Source: Pholis gunnellus (taxonomy: Eukaryota; Chordata; Actinopteri; Perciformes; Pholidae). Taken from it: a stretch of 64,000 nt of DNA. The DNA lies in the NCBI GenBank assembly GCA_910591455.2, contig OU342824.1, forward strand, positions 1,856,001-1,920,000, written 5' to 3'. Shown here one piece after another: positions 1 to 13,414 of the stretch (position 1 is the stretch's first letter; each line of letters starts with the position of its first letter). A program made the position numbers and the translations under genes. A model generated the notes under the pieces. The model was not told where the DNA came from, did not search any database, and saw only the letters and a program-made list of their open reading frames with translations.

Positions 1-74
1 AACAAATGTAATGTTGAATGTCATTTCCAGAACAAACACACAGCATTTGCTGAAAACTATCACCTGGGTCATGC

Positions 75-279
75 TTCAATCAGAGGATCTGTACGTCTGG
101 TATTACATTACATTACATTACAGTCATTTAGCAGACGCTTTTATCCAAAGCGACTTACAATGCAGATTATATCACAATTCAACACCTGTAGGCACAGCTA
201 CAGGAGCAATTTTTGGGGTTAAGTGTCTTGCTCAAGGACACATCAAACCGGGGATCGAACCGCCGATCCTCTGATTGAA
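75..279 (+). repeat. Common teleost interspersed repeat, copy 1
   Basis: A short TACAT run leads into a body containing CATTTAGCAGACGC, AAAGCGACTTACAA and TAAGTGTCTTGCTCAAGGAC. Related copies lie near 2247 and 47741. This body is widespread in fish genomes, and its class (SINE or MITE) cannot be fixed from the window alone. This copy is bounded by a perfect 15-bp inverted repeat at 75-89 and 265-279. No target duplication is visible outside it. The small ORF across it is incidental. Confidence 0.75.
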
Positions 280-2246
280 AGACGGAAAGTGTGTAAGAGT
301 ATGAGAGAGAATGCAGGTAAGAAATGAGGAGAGGGAGGAGAGGGCAGGAAAGGAGGCTGAAAGATGAGAGAGACAGCAGAGATTGAGAGAAGGTGTGTTT
401 GCGTGTCAGCTGGGGCTAGCACTGCTTTGAGAAATGTCTTTAATTATGCAACAGCAATCAGAGCAGGTAGCGACATTGTCTTCTTCCTGTGCCTTTTATG
501 TGCAGGTCTGTTGTGAGGGGAGACAGAGAGGGAGGTGATAGAGGGAGAGGAGAGAAAAGAGATAGGAGGGGAGACGTGGTGAAGTGGAACACATATTCAC
601 ACCTATACAGTAAATATTATTGAAAACCAAAACTTGAGGCCTTCAAGCAAACAACCGTAGCTCAACAAAATAATCGTACTCAAAATCCACTTACTACCTT
701 TCCAGGGCTTTCAACCTCATCTCTTGAACTTTCGAATGCATTCCACTTTGACAATTGAGCTGAATTCCAAAGCTCCAAACAAAGCAAATAAATGAATTGG
801 ATCTTTTTGTTTGTGACCGTAAGAAATGTTGTTCTACAGAAATCTTACAGAAAATTAGACTGTCATCCCAAAAACAATTCAGTCATTTCAGCAAGTACAA
901 TGTTTGCGTTCAAGTGATAAAGCCCTCTCATCACTTTAACCCAAACCAACATGGTTTTCTAACCTTAATGAGGCACTTACTTTAACACGAACAACATGAG
1001 CATTCCCTAACTCTAGCCACGTTTACAGATGTATGATGATATTTAGATATAGAAAGTACTGAATTATGTTACTTTTTTCAGGAGACTGACGTTAGCGTCC
1101 AGTGTGAAACCAAGTCAACGTTTATTTTACTTTTGTTCTGTTTCGTAACTTCCGTACTTTACTGAAAAGTAGTTATTTTACGTGACAGACGTTATTTTAA
1201 CCAAAACCAAGATGTTTTCGTTAACCTAACCACATCGGAAGTTCATTTTGAATAGAGACAGGCTGTGTGGCAGACGTTGCACTGCAGTGGGCCGATGTGC
1301 CTTTCGGGCTGATACAACCGGCTCATAAATCATGGTTTTTTTTCTAAGTTGACACTGGGCTGATGATGATGGAGAAACTATCTATCTATCTGTCTGTAAC
1401 AGTCACATGCTCTATATGAATGTGTGTGAGCGTTCAGCTGAGAGCTTGTGTCCTGCCAAATAGAGAGCAGAGGATCGTCCTAAGTGTTTTACAAATATTA
1501 GCAAAATAATTGATGACAAAACACATTAAGAACTGCATTGATTGCACCGACAGGGGACATCCTCATTAGACCAGCTTCTTCAGAAAACACCAGTGGCGGC
1601 AGCTTGACGGTGAAGGCGATGCCTTTCATATGCTGAACACCAAACAGTCATTTATGGGTTTAATGAATGAACGAAAGAATGAGTTACTTTTATTTACTAT
1701 CATTGTGGCATGTCTTGATAATCTAACAGTGAAGGCATCAATTATTAAATCAAAAATAATGAATAAGGTATAATGATTCTTTATGACAAAAGTTCTGATC
1801 AGTCAGGAAGAGGCGTGGTTTTAATAGCTTTACAGACTGTGTGGGCTAAAACTACGTTTACAATCGGGAAGGCTAACTCATTAAAATATGCAAAATGAAG
1901 ATCAATGTGTATGATGGCTTTAGAACGTGTCAGAGGAGCCACATTTGGGCTTTCATAACCAAAGTTTTTCTTTTTGTTCACAGTAGAGGGTGGACCTAGA
2001 CCATCATAGTTTGAAGCTTGAAATTTAAATTATTAAAGCTTAAAAAATGTATCCTGTTGTTTAGATAGTTACATTGTGTAAGAGAGGAATTGTGATGAAT
2101 ATTCTAATATATACAATCTGTAAGAAAAGTGGAAATTGTCGAAATAAAGACAGTTTATTTGTTTAATTTAAAAAGCTGAAAAGTACCTTTTGTTACAGCC
2201 CGGCTCAAAAGCGGCAGACCAGACGAGTTAAAGTTATGGAAACATT
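280..2246. other. Non-coding stretch with purine-rich tract
   Basis: Bases about 296-370 and 510-580 are strongly GA-rich. The rest is AT-rich unique-looking sequence. No ORF has domain-like composition, and I see no splice-bounded exon or RNA gene. Confidence 0.5.
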
Positions 2247-2466
2247 AAATGCATTGCAGTCATTTAGCAGAATTTTATCCAAAGCGACTTACAATTCAGA
2301 TTCTATCACATTCACACACCGTAGGCACAGCTACGGGAGACATTTTGGGGTTAAGTGTCTTGCTCAAGGACACATCGACATGCTACTAGCAGAGCCGGAG
2401 CCGGGGATCAAACCGCCGATCCTCTGATCGAAGGGCGGCCCTGCTATCCACTTAGCCACAGTCACA
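2247..2466 (+). repeat. Common teleost interspersed repeat, copy 2
   Basis: This shares the CATTTAGCAGA, AAAGCGACTTACAA, GTAGGCACAGCTACGGGAG and AAGTGTCTTGCTCAAGGAC blocks with the copy at 75-279. It extends further at the right into CCACTTAGCCACAG, which is the usual end of this family. It is probably inactive, because it is diverged and lacks flanking duplications. Confidence 0.75.
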
Positions 2467-5400
2467 TCTCATTAAGAAAATGAAAGATATGAAAAAGCTG
2501 AAAAGTTCAAACATTCTATTTAAGGTTTGAAATACACTTTCAAATCTTGAATTATCAGGCATTTCATTTATTGCAAAATCAGAATATCTATATTTTTATG
2601 GATCTTTATCCATAAATATTTCAAATTTTCTCAATTAATTCCATGTTTTCTATCATGAAATATCAATATAAAGATAAGATAAACCATGATAAAGGATGAT
2701 ATCCATACTGCCTACTATATATTAAACAATGGATGATTGAAACATGCCTTACAGTCAGAGCTGCTCATTCAGCAGATATGCAGAGAAACCTCTCCCACAT
2801 CCACCTGGACACAGCACACACACATGTGGCTTGAAAAAGAAAGGTCTCTATGGCTCTTTGTAGCATTTAAATGTACTGTATCATAGAGCGGTTTTAATCA
2901 AGACGGTCTTCTTGGTTTGAGAATGTCACATGTGAGAAGCAGTTCACTGGGACTGTGGGACTGTTTCTGGGGGGTATAACAGTATTCTAATATTCATAAC
3001 GCATTACTGTCTTTCCACCTTGAAGAGTTACACGGCTAGTTTCTTTGAAATGTTTATTTTTCTTCTGTCCCTGGAGCAGATGTTTGGTGAAGATGTAGAA
3101 AAGCGCTGCAAACTCTGAACTTGACACGGCCGTCTCACATATATAAGGCTTTATATTAATGCAACGCCCTGTGCAGAAATTAAACCTTCTTGTCTCCTTC
3201 GATTATTCGAACGAGCTGACACTCGCTGATCGCTTCGAATAACACCAGTCCCTGTCTGTCGCTGTCTGCTCGGCTGAACCGTGGTGACGTTTTTATGAAC
3301 GTTTTCTGTTTTCTTGTCTCTTGAAAAAGAGATCTTGATCTCAGTAGGACTACTTGATTAAATAAAGGAGGGCTGAAAACACACACACACACACACACAC
3401 AGAGAAGGCAGACGATCAGCATTGACGTGCTGTGGCTGCAGAGGGGAGCTCTTGGCGGTGCTGACACAGCCACCACTGTCCCATCATCGATGGGCCTGAG
3501 CAGGGGAAGAGAGGGGAAGAGAGAGAGAGAGAGACACTCAGAGAGGGTGAGAGAGACGGGGGCGGTGTCGGCCTGCTCACTGCTTTGCATCCCTGGGTGC
3601 GTTCGATTCCTCGCTAATAAGACTAAAAGAAACCTTTATTTATCTACACAAATTCCTTCCTTCCTTGGGCCACCCTTGCTTCCTTTCTTCCTTTTTTTAA
3701 TCAGCTTCCCATCCTCCCTGTTTCATCGGTTCCCATTCAAAGCTTTTCTCATGTTTGACCACTTTAGCCAGTTTTCAACCAGGAAGACTGTCTTCATGCT
3801 TCTCTTTCAGTTATAAACCAAGCAGACTTTGCCTTGAACTCTGTGAACCAGTCACTCCCAGTCTTCCCAGTTGATCCGTCCTAACGATCAAAGAGAACAG
3901 CTGCTTTATGGCCATATTGGATTTGTAAATTATTTTTTGCATTAAGTCTGATATTTGCAGGATTATCCAAAAACAGATTCTCATTTGAGTTTCCAGAAAT
4001 GTTATATAAACTTTGATATATATTGTTATTACAATATAATATAATTGATATGGATACATATCAATTACATCACCCACACACATATTTGATTTAACAAGCA
4101 TGTAGTGACATACAAAGTGAAATACTGTAGCTTCTGCACAGCTACTGCAGCTTCCGAAATAAAAAAAGCAACACCAGTCTGTCGCATCCAGGAATCACTA
4201 CATTACTACTACAATAATAGTAATGAAAGAAATGATGAGCTGCATTTTATCTCACCACCAGAGATCGCAGCTCTATGTGGCCCTGCTTACACAATCAGAT
4301 CATAGAATCAAATCACAAGTCCTTCCTGCTGTATTTAGGCCTGGTTATAGACTGATTACTAAAAAGCAAGGGGGAACTAGAGCTTAATAAACCACGATGA
4401 AAATAACTAGGACAATCTATGTTTATACATACACAGGTACAGCATGTGCTATGAAATATTAATGCCTCTCCAGCTTCCCCCTCGGAGGTTGATTATTTAG
4501 TACAGGCCTCCTATCGGCATATGCTAATAAACAGACGAAATCGCCATGTCTGTAACAGCCCGCTCAAAGTGCTCACTGAATTAAAAATTGATATTTTTCG
4601 TAGGCCTCACATATATAATCACATATTTCATGAGTACCCACAAGCCCCTGGGGACGAGGATGGCTGGCTGTTGGAGCCAAAGCACAGGACAAGGTAAGGG
4701 TGAGGAATGCTGTCATTTGTAAATGAATGGAAAGCGAACGCTGACGGGCTGATCGCCCTAACCATGTTCAGATTGTTTCATCAGCGTAGTGGGACGGCTG
4801 TCGACTAAAGCTGAAATCAGACTGTCCTGGTGGTGTTCGGAAAACTGACAGAGGGACAGAAGACACACGTGGTGCACTTCGGAAGAGTTGTGCAGCAATT
4901 CTCATTGTGAAGGGGAAAAAGAAAGAGACGTTTTTGTTTTCTGTAAATCAGCCGGGTTTGAAAACTCACACATGAAAAGAGGCATCTTGCTGACTGACAT
5001 TCAATCAACCATGTGATTGTTACTTACCTACTAAGTCCTTTTCTACGCGTTGTTTTAATTATTTTGTCGATCCCGTTGAGTGATGTTAACAACGCTGCAA
5101 CTTCTTGTATTTTTTTCAGTCCTGAAAATAACATATTTCTATTGAAATGATGTATTGATATTGTGAGCAGGGCTTTGGGAAAAAGTTAGACCGTAACATC
5201 AATCTTGGACTGTCTCTTGTACAACAAATGAGGCGGTGGATGAGAGGCTGTGTTCATGTTTTGTGTTCAGTGAGATGAAAAGCAAAGTGGTTATTTGTCT
5301 CACACAGAGAGTAGATTAGAGCCAACTTCCACATTGCAACACATTAGGTGTAATCTAGCTAATGGTCATTGTTAAAAAAAGAATGTAAAAAGACGTTTAG

Positions 5401-6080
5401 TTTCCTGCATGTTCAGCTGACAGCCTTTTTTCTGACGGACTATGTAACAGTACTGAAGCACTGGTGTCCATGTAATGTTACAGATAACGTCCTTACATCA
5501 AGGCAAATCACAGTCAAGTCTGCCATCGTGTGGTGATTGGGTGACATCAACCCTGGCCAGTTGGCACAGTCCATAATGCTTATACAGGAAAGACTCCTTT
5601 CATTTTTCTGCATACTTCATGTCACAAAATATTTTTTTAATTTAACAACTGAGGAACAAAGCATGAAACACAAGAGAATAACTTTACACATCTTTATATA
5701 TATAATATAAAATATGAATTTACGGGACATCACATTCATCATGCGAGTCGTCAAAGACATCGTGATGAAAGCAAAACAAAATATTACACCTAGCTGATTG
5801 GAATAGGAGACTTTCAAATATTATCTTCAATGTTTAAAATGTTTAAAGTGAAATGTTAAATAGTTTAAATGGTCCTGCATTTTATAACTTAAAAGACCAT
5901 TATGAAGCCTGACATTCATACAGATACATTGTATACACTGCATTTAAATGATGTGCTACAAGTTCATACCTCATGCACCCTTATACAGTATTGTTGTTGG
6001 CTGTCATGCATTCATTTGCCAGACATTTAAAACAAATGAAGAAATGATGAGGAGTGAGCGCAGAACAGAAGTAGTGAGGA
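2467..6080. other. Non-coding stretch with CA and GA microsatellites
   Basis: Includes a (CA)n run at 3380-3401 and a (GA)n run near 3520-3535. The opposing ORFs at 3180-3816 read through these runs and through pyrimidine-rich sequence, so they are low-complexity artefacts. Bases 4440-4700 have the look of a conserved non-coding element and are listed as a finding. Nothing else can be supported. Confidence 0.5.
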
Positions 6081-6166
6081 ACAGGAAGCAGGGATCCTAC
6101 TTCTTCCTCTGTGACAGGAAGCAGGGATCCTACTTCTTCCTCTGTGACAGGAAGCAGGGATCCTAC
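6081..6166 (+). repeat. 33-bp minisatellite, about 2.6 copies
   Basis: The unit starts ACAGGAAGCAGGGATCCTAC and repeats at 6081, 6114 and 6147 with perfect identity. Because 33 is a multiple of three, it creates short repetitive ORFs on both strands. These are explained by the repeat and not by a gene. Confidence 0.9.
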
Positions 6167-7133
6167 TTGACACTGAGCCTCATTCACCAACGAAAAAGAA
6201 CATTTCCTCTTTAAAGCCACTTATGCAGTTTTCACAAAGATTCTGACATTCACCGATGTTTTCTTTCTTCTTGGGTGAGAACAGAGTCTAACACTAACTC
6301 AAGAGCACACTGAGACACATTTGAGTGCTGCTGACATGTTTGCAAAATAATTGGTTATTGAATTTTCTGCAGTTGTTTAAAATACATAATGTTGATCATT
6401 TTCATTTTTTCTAAAAACTACTCATTATTTTACGAAGCACTATGGTCTTTTAAAATGTATAAATACACTAACTACAACACTGAACAAGTAGCAGCATCCC
6501 ATGTATCTTTCATAGGTGTGATTTATATCCTGACCTAAATATGACGTAACTCCACTTCAGAACTAGTGATGGTTTTACAAAATAATAATCAACTGATTAC
6601 AGTCGGGAAGCAAATGATTTTGTGCAGTTTGAACATCAACCAGATCACAACATTTTAAAACATGTAAGTTAATAAATAGTGTGTTGGTTGGTTCGTAATA
6701 ATCCGATCAATTTACAATTGTTATAGCTCTCTTGTGTAGCATGAAAATTGGATCAGTGTTGATTTAGTACGTGTCTCCCTCTACACAGCAGGTAATGTAT
6801 GAGAGAACAATACAGTAGACTTATTCAAGATATCTTTAGTTTCATATTACAATGGTTTTTAGACATTTTTGTTTTTACATTCTTTATGCGTGGTTTCCAA
6901 CATTATTCATGATTAGTTATCACGGCCAGAAATGTATTTTCATACCCTCTTTCCATTTCTCACATCATTCATCATAACTTTATTTAATTATTTATTTGCC
7001 AATAACCTTTGTTTCGGTGTTCCACCCTCTTTAGACTTTTGTTTGGCCAATCTTGACTTCATTGTCTTAACTTTTCTTCTGTGTGTGCCCACAGCCCTGC
7101 AGTCTCATGGCCTTCTCTGTGTTTACCATAGAC

Positions 7134-9027
7134 CAGTGGTCGCCAACCCGTCGATCGCGATCGACAGGTCGATCTTGGAGACTTTCCCTGTCGCTCTCCA
7201 AAATAAAATTAAAAAAAAGAAGAAAAAAAAATCATGTGCTTTTATTTTGAAGGGGATTTTGTCTGCAGCCTGTCTGCTCATCATCTCCGCTTGTGTGCAC
7301 GTCTCAGAACGCGTAACTGGTGGGCCCCACCGAGGCGGGTCTATGAAGCAGTTTAGCCAAATGCTGATTAAAGATAGAAATGAGTGACATACAATTTAGC
7401 CAATCAGCGTCTTCAAATAGATTCAGAGTGGGGCCAAAACGATTTGGCCCCAAGCTGCATGTTCTCATCAGGAGAAGTCTCTACAGGCGAGCGCCAGCGC
7501 GAGCACTGCTCCTCCAAGACCCGTTTGAGAGGAGAAGTTTGGTGGAGATTCTGCAGTTAAAGAGCTGATCCCAGATCAGCCTGACCTCACAATCAGACAG
7601 CAGACTAGCGGGAAAAGGAAGCAGAACATGAAGCTTCTCTACTAGCTGCACCAGACAGGTTTGGCTAGCTGGATGCAGTCATGCTAACAACTTATTTAGC
7701 TTTTTAAAACAACGGGGACAGATCCAGCACGGACAGTTAGGGAGTGAGGGATGAGGAGGTAAGGAAACATGAGAACACCAGGGTAGGGAGTGAGGGATAA
7801 GGAGGTAAGGAGACAGACACCTCACAGACTGCCTCAGACTGGCTGTCTGTGCTTATGAGCCGAACTACAAGGCACTCACAGACAGTGTTCAGTCACAGCC
7901 ATCACACTGACTTGAGTCACATGACTTCTGATGGCATTGTGATGGGACACAGAGCTGAACTGCACTTACATTAGTTGCACTGACTGAGAATGTTGTCAGT
8001 GTTGTGTTGTAACGTCAGTTGATAAATACAACAGTTAATATTGGTAGTTCATCCTCATTGCAAATGTGTTTTTTCTTGTTCATATTGTGTGCGGTTAACA
8101 AATAATTTCCTTTTTATGTTGCACTGAAATTAAGTCATTTAGTGTGTTCTTGGTCACATCAATTTGAAAGCTGGACCAAAGTGTTTGATTTCATTCAATT
8201 ACAATTAGGCCAAATAAAAAGGCTCAAGTTGTAAGTACAGTCTAGACAGTCTTTTTCTCTCAACGTCTCAATAAGTAGATCTTGCCGGTCACCAAGGCAG
8301 AGGTCAGGGATCTTGGGATTAAAAAGGTTGGTGACCACTGCCTTACCCTGATCCTAACCCTTTGACTTTCATACATTTCTGGACACCCTCAACTCACACC
8401 ATCCCAGAATCAAACTTAAACACAATATCCAGGTACACACGGTCGAGATCCTCGACACACAGGTCTTCTTCCGTGACTAACCCTAACCCAAAGATGAGAA
8501 TTTTGCGCATCCTGGGACACCAAACACGGCCATGTTTGGTGACGTAATTTTCGTAAGCAAGCCGTAAGAATGTAAGGGCAGGGGGTCGAGGCCACGCCCC
8601 TTCGAGGCCACGCCCCCAGCCCAAAGCAATGGGACTCTATGACAGCTATATCAAAGGAACAAGCTAGAGCCACCAAACTTGACACAAAGGTGCTATGGAT
8701 AGCCAGGAATACACACACTATTACCTTCCTATCACACTTACCCTAACCTTAGACCTAACCATAACCCTTATACTGTGCTTGGCTACGCCCCCAGCCCAAA
8801 GCAATGGGAGTATATGACAGCTATACCAAAGGAACGAGCTAAAGTCACCAAACTTGACACAACGCTGCTATGGATAGCCAGAAATACACACACAACATTT
8901 CAGGAGTCGAGCACAAACTTTCAAAATATCTGCTTTTCTAACCATAAACCTGACAATAACCCTAAACCTTACCCTGATCCAAGGCAGAGGTCAGGGATCT
9001 TGGGATTAAAAAGGTTGTTTACCACTG
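7134..9027 (+). mobile_element. hAT-type DNA transposon (1.9 kb, non-autonomous)
   Basis: The left terminus is CAGTGGTCGCCAACC and the right terminus reads GGTTGTTTACCACTG, which is imperfect inverted repetition beginning with CAG. An exact 8-bp duplication, CCATAGAC, lies at 7126-7133 and 9028-9035, the size typical of hAT insertions. A second right-end-like sequence at 8326-8340 shows that the 3' part is duplicated. The segment between the two right ends contains two copies of a roughly 190-bp unit. No transposase domain is recognisable. The body at 7210-7790 is similar, in inverted orientation, to 25420-25995 in another hAT element. Confidence 0.88.
8341..8978. repeat. Tandem unit (~190 bp x2) with CCCTAA-like motifs
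   Basis: Blocks at about 8600-8715 and 8785-8895 share AGCCCAAAGCAATGGGA, ATGACAGCTAT and GATAGCCAG. They are separated by CCTAACC and CCATAACCC sequence resembling degenerate telomeric repeat. The overlapping ORFs at 8362-9125 follow the repeat and show no domain. Confidence 0.7.
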
Positions 9028-9035
9028 CCATAGAC

Positions 9036-9614
9036 TGTAGTGTTTGCCTGCTAACGAGGATCAACTGGCACACACCTTCAATTTACGAGGACAATGGGAT
9101 TCATCATTATAAAAAAAAATACTAGACATTACTTAGGACCTTTCTTGAGAACAAATGTAAGAAGAAAGGAAGTTATTGGTGAATGAGGCAAAATCTTCCT
9201 AGTGTGTGTACAAATCTAAAAACGTCTCAGCGAGCCGTGATAATAATGTTGATGTGGGGAACAGAAAAGTTGCTTTAGTTAGCTAATTTACATTTCATTT
9301 TAGTCAACATATATCGAAACTAAGAAATTCAGGTTAATGTGTTATAATTCACAAGTCCACTTCCTGTGACAACAGGCAGACTATCTGGACATGACTCGAA
9401 CAGGTCAGGTTTGGACCACTGAATTTCAACCGTGGTTACTTATAAATTCTACATACAAGAAAATTGGTGAATGCCACTAATTATCTTTAATCACTCATGC
9501 CACTTCAAAACACATATGTTGTAAAAACAGTTGTAAAACATTGTCATTGTGGTATTCAAATGAAACTTCGTAAATTACCAAAAGATTGACATTTTTATCT
9601 GATCGAACCATGTG
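9036..9614. other. Non-coding stretch
   Basis: AT-rich sequence between the hAT element ending at 9027 and the large block beginning at 9623. No ORF, RNA gene or clear repeat is seen. Confidence 0.5.
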
Positions 9615-10335
9615 GCAGTACCCAGAGATGGGCAGTATTTCTATTACTTGTAATTGAAATACGTATTTCAATTACTTTTGAGTATTTTGTAATTTGTATT
9701 TGATAGGGCCGATTAAAAATCTAACGTAATTTGTAACAAAATACTTTAGATTGGAGTAATTTTGTATTTAAAATACTCAAAATACTTTCTCCACGAAACA
9801 AAAAACAGTTCACGAGTTCAGTCTTCAGATCTTCAAGTTCAACGGATTGTCTGTCAAGTTAAATATTGTATCTGAGTGTGACAGATGTCAACTAGCTTGA
9901 TGTATAATGTATGTCTGGGTCTGGCTACATAGCCTATTGTATATACATGGTGATGGTTATAATATCAAGCTAGCGATCGATGCTAACATGCGAGCGATCG
10001 ATGCTAATATGCTAATGACGCTAGCATGCTGTCTAGGCTAGTGCATAGCCAGTGTTTAGCAAGTTAACTTATCAGTCGAGTAGCTAGCTATTTAAGCAAA
10101 GCAACTTCACGTGGAGAATCTCCAGAAACTGAGCAGAGCGGATCTGCTTCTGTGTTGAAGGCATAATGATATGAAATGTTCTTATTGTAGAACATATGAT
10201 GTGTCTACTGAACTAATCTACATCAAATTATTTTTATTAAACATGTTTCTTTTTGTTAACTTGTTTAGAACTTTGTTTAGAACGTGTTCATGACAATAAA
10301 ATCTTAAACTACCTTTAAATATTAGTCTTGGCCAA

Positions 10336-10990
10336 TGTAAACATTAAGAATAAGCTTAAACAAATATGTTATATATTTGTAAACACACACTGCTATATAT
10401 TTGTAAACACTGCTATATATTCGTAAACACATTTAGTGAAGCTTAAACCATATGCTATGTGCAGTAATCATAATATGTCTCTAAGTGTAAAGTCACAGAG
10501 TGAGGCAGTGTATTCCACCTGTGCAGGGCCCTCTCATTATCTAATACAAAACAGGAACCAGGTACTCCCCGGTCTTGCAACTGCCTGGTACAAAATAACA
10601 GTTTCGACTAAGAAGTAGTTAAGCGACCTTGGCTTTAGAATGAACTCTCAAACACACACACACACACACTGATCTGACTCATCGCTGGAGCGGCTGGCTA
10701 TCCGTGTGCCGGTGGGGACGGACGTCCTGTGCACCAATCAGGCCCTCAGAAAGTTTAAACCAAGAGCCGCCTCCACCAATAGTCAACCAATCACAAAATG
10801 CCCTTAAGAACATATAAATCATTGTGACTACCCCTTGGGGAGCGCCTTTTTCTTTGCTGTCACAGATAGTTTTGATGAGGTCCGAGCTCATATTGATCTG
10901 CTGCGTCAGAATACTCCTGTTATGAATAAACACTTTGTTTGATTTTAAGTATTTTGAGTTCAGTCTTGTTTGTGTCCTCTTTCATTAACA
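10336..10990 (+). mobile_element. Solo LTR (ERV-like), 655 bp
   Basis: Starts TGTAAACATTAAG and ends TTTCATTAACA, so it has TG...CA termini. It is flanked by the 4-bp direct repeat CCAA (10332-10335, 10991-10994). Downstream signals run in LTR order: a TATAAA-like box near 10816 and an AATAAA near 10926. Its layout resembles the solo LTR at 38014-38744, including a GCACCAATCAGGCC-like block. No internal region is attached. The boundary assignment rests partly on the short duplication. Confidence 0.6.
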
Positions 10991-11555
10991 CCAACTAAAG
11001 TCCAAAGAACCTGAAATGTAGAGATGAGTATAGTGTCAGTAAGCCGTTGTAATGAAACATGTTGGTTAGATGTCTTTAGGAGAAGATATATCAACCTACA
11101 TACTGTTGTCTGAGGTGCAGGGGAATGTGTCACAGACTTTCAGATGTGAAATAACTAAATAACATTACAATGAATGAGAGAGCTTTAGGGCTCGCTTAGT
11201 GTTTGGAGCTAAGTTGTATTTTCTAAACGTGTAAAAGGACTAAATATCTGTTTTAAGTTATCAATTTTGTATCAGAAGGCACATTTGTGAGGCTTATAAG
11301 GACTTAAGTGTGAAATGTTTGCCTAAAGCAGAACAGCTGGAGGTTAGAGTGGGTGACATCAGCTGCTCCGCTATCGCCCCCTTCTGGCTTGGGCCCCGTT
11401 CCTCGTACGTGGTTCAACTAAGTCAATCAAATGTCCTATCATCCAGCTTAAATTAACCCGATGATTGATGTCAGGCTATCTCGGGTCCTCAAAGGCTGAT
11501 CCGCGCTCAAACAATCTCGTTAATTCGAACCAGAAACCATGATTTTCTAACAGTA

Positions 11556-11650
11556 CAACGGCCAATAAACTCAAAGAAAGAGCCTCTTTTTTGTCCGCTG
11601 ATGAGCAGGAGATGATCATGAACACATACGAGGGAGTTAAATGCGTAAGT
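11556..11650 (+). pseudogene. Myb/SANT-like protein N-terminal fragment (Harbinger)
   Basis: The frame reads an RASF-LSADEQEMIM-NTYEG sequence. It resembles the first helix of the Myb/SANT-like proteins that accompany fish Harbinger transposases and help bind transposon DNA. It lies inside the left terminus of the Harbinger element. It continues only briefly before losing similarity, so it is a fragment. The assignment rests on pattern memory over about 25 residues and is tentative. Confidence 0.4.
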
Positions 11651-12242
11651 GTTGGGAAAATGTATAGGTTAATTTTAAGTGCCTCATCACCCCAATCAAT
11701 CAGATGATATTTCTTTAAATGTGCCTGCTGGCAGTAGGCTTAATGGAACGCATCATCCAATGAGATCTTATAGTGAAAATTATTATCTCAACTCTTTCAG
11801 AATAAGTAGATAAAAACAAGCCCAAAGAGTATCTAACTGATACGAATTAATAGATACTTATGAGGATATATGTACTGTATGCGCTTATGTATCATGTACT
11901 ATATATATATGTGTATATACATGTATGTGTAGTTTACCATATACAACTAGGAGTTTGAATATGCGTGTGCGAATCTGTGTATGGGCGGATCAGTATATGT
12001 ATTATTCATAATCAGTAATTCAATCAATTGAAGCAGTGAAAATAAATTGTGTGTGATTCTCTCTATTCTTATCATGAGTCCACCTTAATCATGTTCTACA
12101 ATAATGATATGCTGTACTAATAATACTGTCATATAATTATGAGTGCTTTCAACCATCATGTAGTTGCAACCCAGCTATCAAGAGGACACGGGAGCGAGTA
12201 AAAAGTAAGCACTAAAACGTTATTCAGAATGGTGAGTCAATA

Positions 12243-13414
12243 TGAAGGCAAATCACTGTCAAAATCCGAGAGCGCAAATGAGATCCATGCGCGAGCGAAA
12301 ATCAAACAGCCGCGCTGTTACTTTGACGAGCGCTTTTATATCACTCAGCGAGCAAAAGTCGCTCGCGAAGTTTAAACCTGCTCGCTCGTGAGTCTTTTTC
12401 CTGCTCGCTCGCGAGTAGTTTTTCTTTTTGACAGTAAGTGGGCGGACCCAGTCTCCCTTGTATCTCTACATATAATTGGTTACAAACCTCGTCTTTGGAT
12501 AAACCGGATATCACTCTGACTTTTCAGATTTTCAGATTGCACTACAGGTCAGGGGCAAATAATGTACATTTTACTGCACGGGTACTTTTACTTTCTGCAC
12601 ATAAAGTACATTTTGCTGATAATAACATACTTGACTAAGGTTTTGATTGCAGGTATTTTACTCGTAGTGGATTATTGTTTCATCAGTATGGTATTAGTAC
12701 GTTTACTGCAGTGAGGATCTGAATACTTTTTCATCCACTAATTACTTGTCAGTGATTTAAGTTGGGCAAACAGTTAATATACAAATAGTGGTCCCTAATC
12801 TCGGCTCCAGATCCTTGAGCGGGTCCAAATTGTTGCTCATATTATATCTCTTAACTTCTGTAAACACAACAGTATGATTAAATATGATCATCATGTTTTA
12901 ATCAATTAAGATCAAAAAGTGTCACAAGAGGTTTGACTATCAAACACACATTGTCTGTAATAGAATGATGGAGTGAATTTAAACCAATCTGAGCAACTTG
13001 ACTTTAACACATTTTGTATTATTGTATTTAATAACGCTATTAAATTGAATTGAAAACGACCTCTATCAGACCTAGCATCTGCGTCAGAGTGATATCCGGT
13101 TTATCCAAAGACGAGGATTTTAACCAATTATATGTAGAGATACAAGTGAGACTGGGTCCGCCCACATACTGTCAAAAAGAAAAACTACTCGCGAGCGAGC
13201 AGGAAAAAGAGAGGTTTAAACTTCGCGAGCAGGTTTAAACTTCGCGAGCGACTTTTGTTCGCGCGAGAGTGAATTTTGCTCGCGCAAGACAGACTTTTGC
13301 TCGCAGAGTGATATAAAAGTGCTCGTCAAAGTAAAATACGCTCGCGGCTGTTTGATTTTCGCGCGCGCATGGATCTCATTTGCGCTCTCGGATTTTGACA
13401 GTGATTTGCCTTCA
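12243..13414. mobile_element. Foldback DNA element with ~280-bp inverted arms and TA duplication
   Basis: The left arm (12243-12517) and right arm (about 13082-13414) are near-complete reverse complements, starting TGAAGGCAAATCACTGTC. The element is flanked by TA on both sides (12241-12242, 13415-13416), as in Tc1/mariner-type insertions. Both arms are rich in GCTCGCGAGC-type motifs. The right arm has a small internal duplication around TTTAAACTTCGCGAGC. The spacer (about 12530-13080) resembles another dispersed fish repeat. It sits inside the Harbinger element, so it arrived later. Confidence 0.8.

Noticed and set aside
3180..3816. Opposing ORFs of 136 and 129 residues
   Set aside because: They run through CA, GA and pyrimidine-rich sequence and have no domain or splice support.
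5948..6220. Repetitive ORFs on both strands
   Set aside because: Produced by the in-frame 33-bp minisatellite.
8326..8340. Right terminus of the hAT starting at 7134
   Set aside because: The octamer after it (CCTTACCC) does not match CCATAGAC. The copy ending at 9027 does, so that is the real end.
8470..8770. Interstitial telomere
   Set aside because: CCCTAA-like motifs are few, imperfect and scattered within a tandem repeat.
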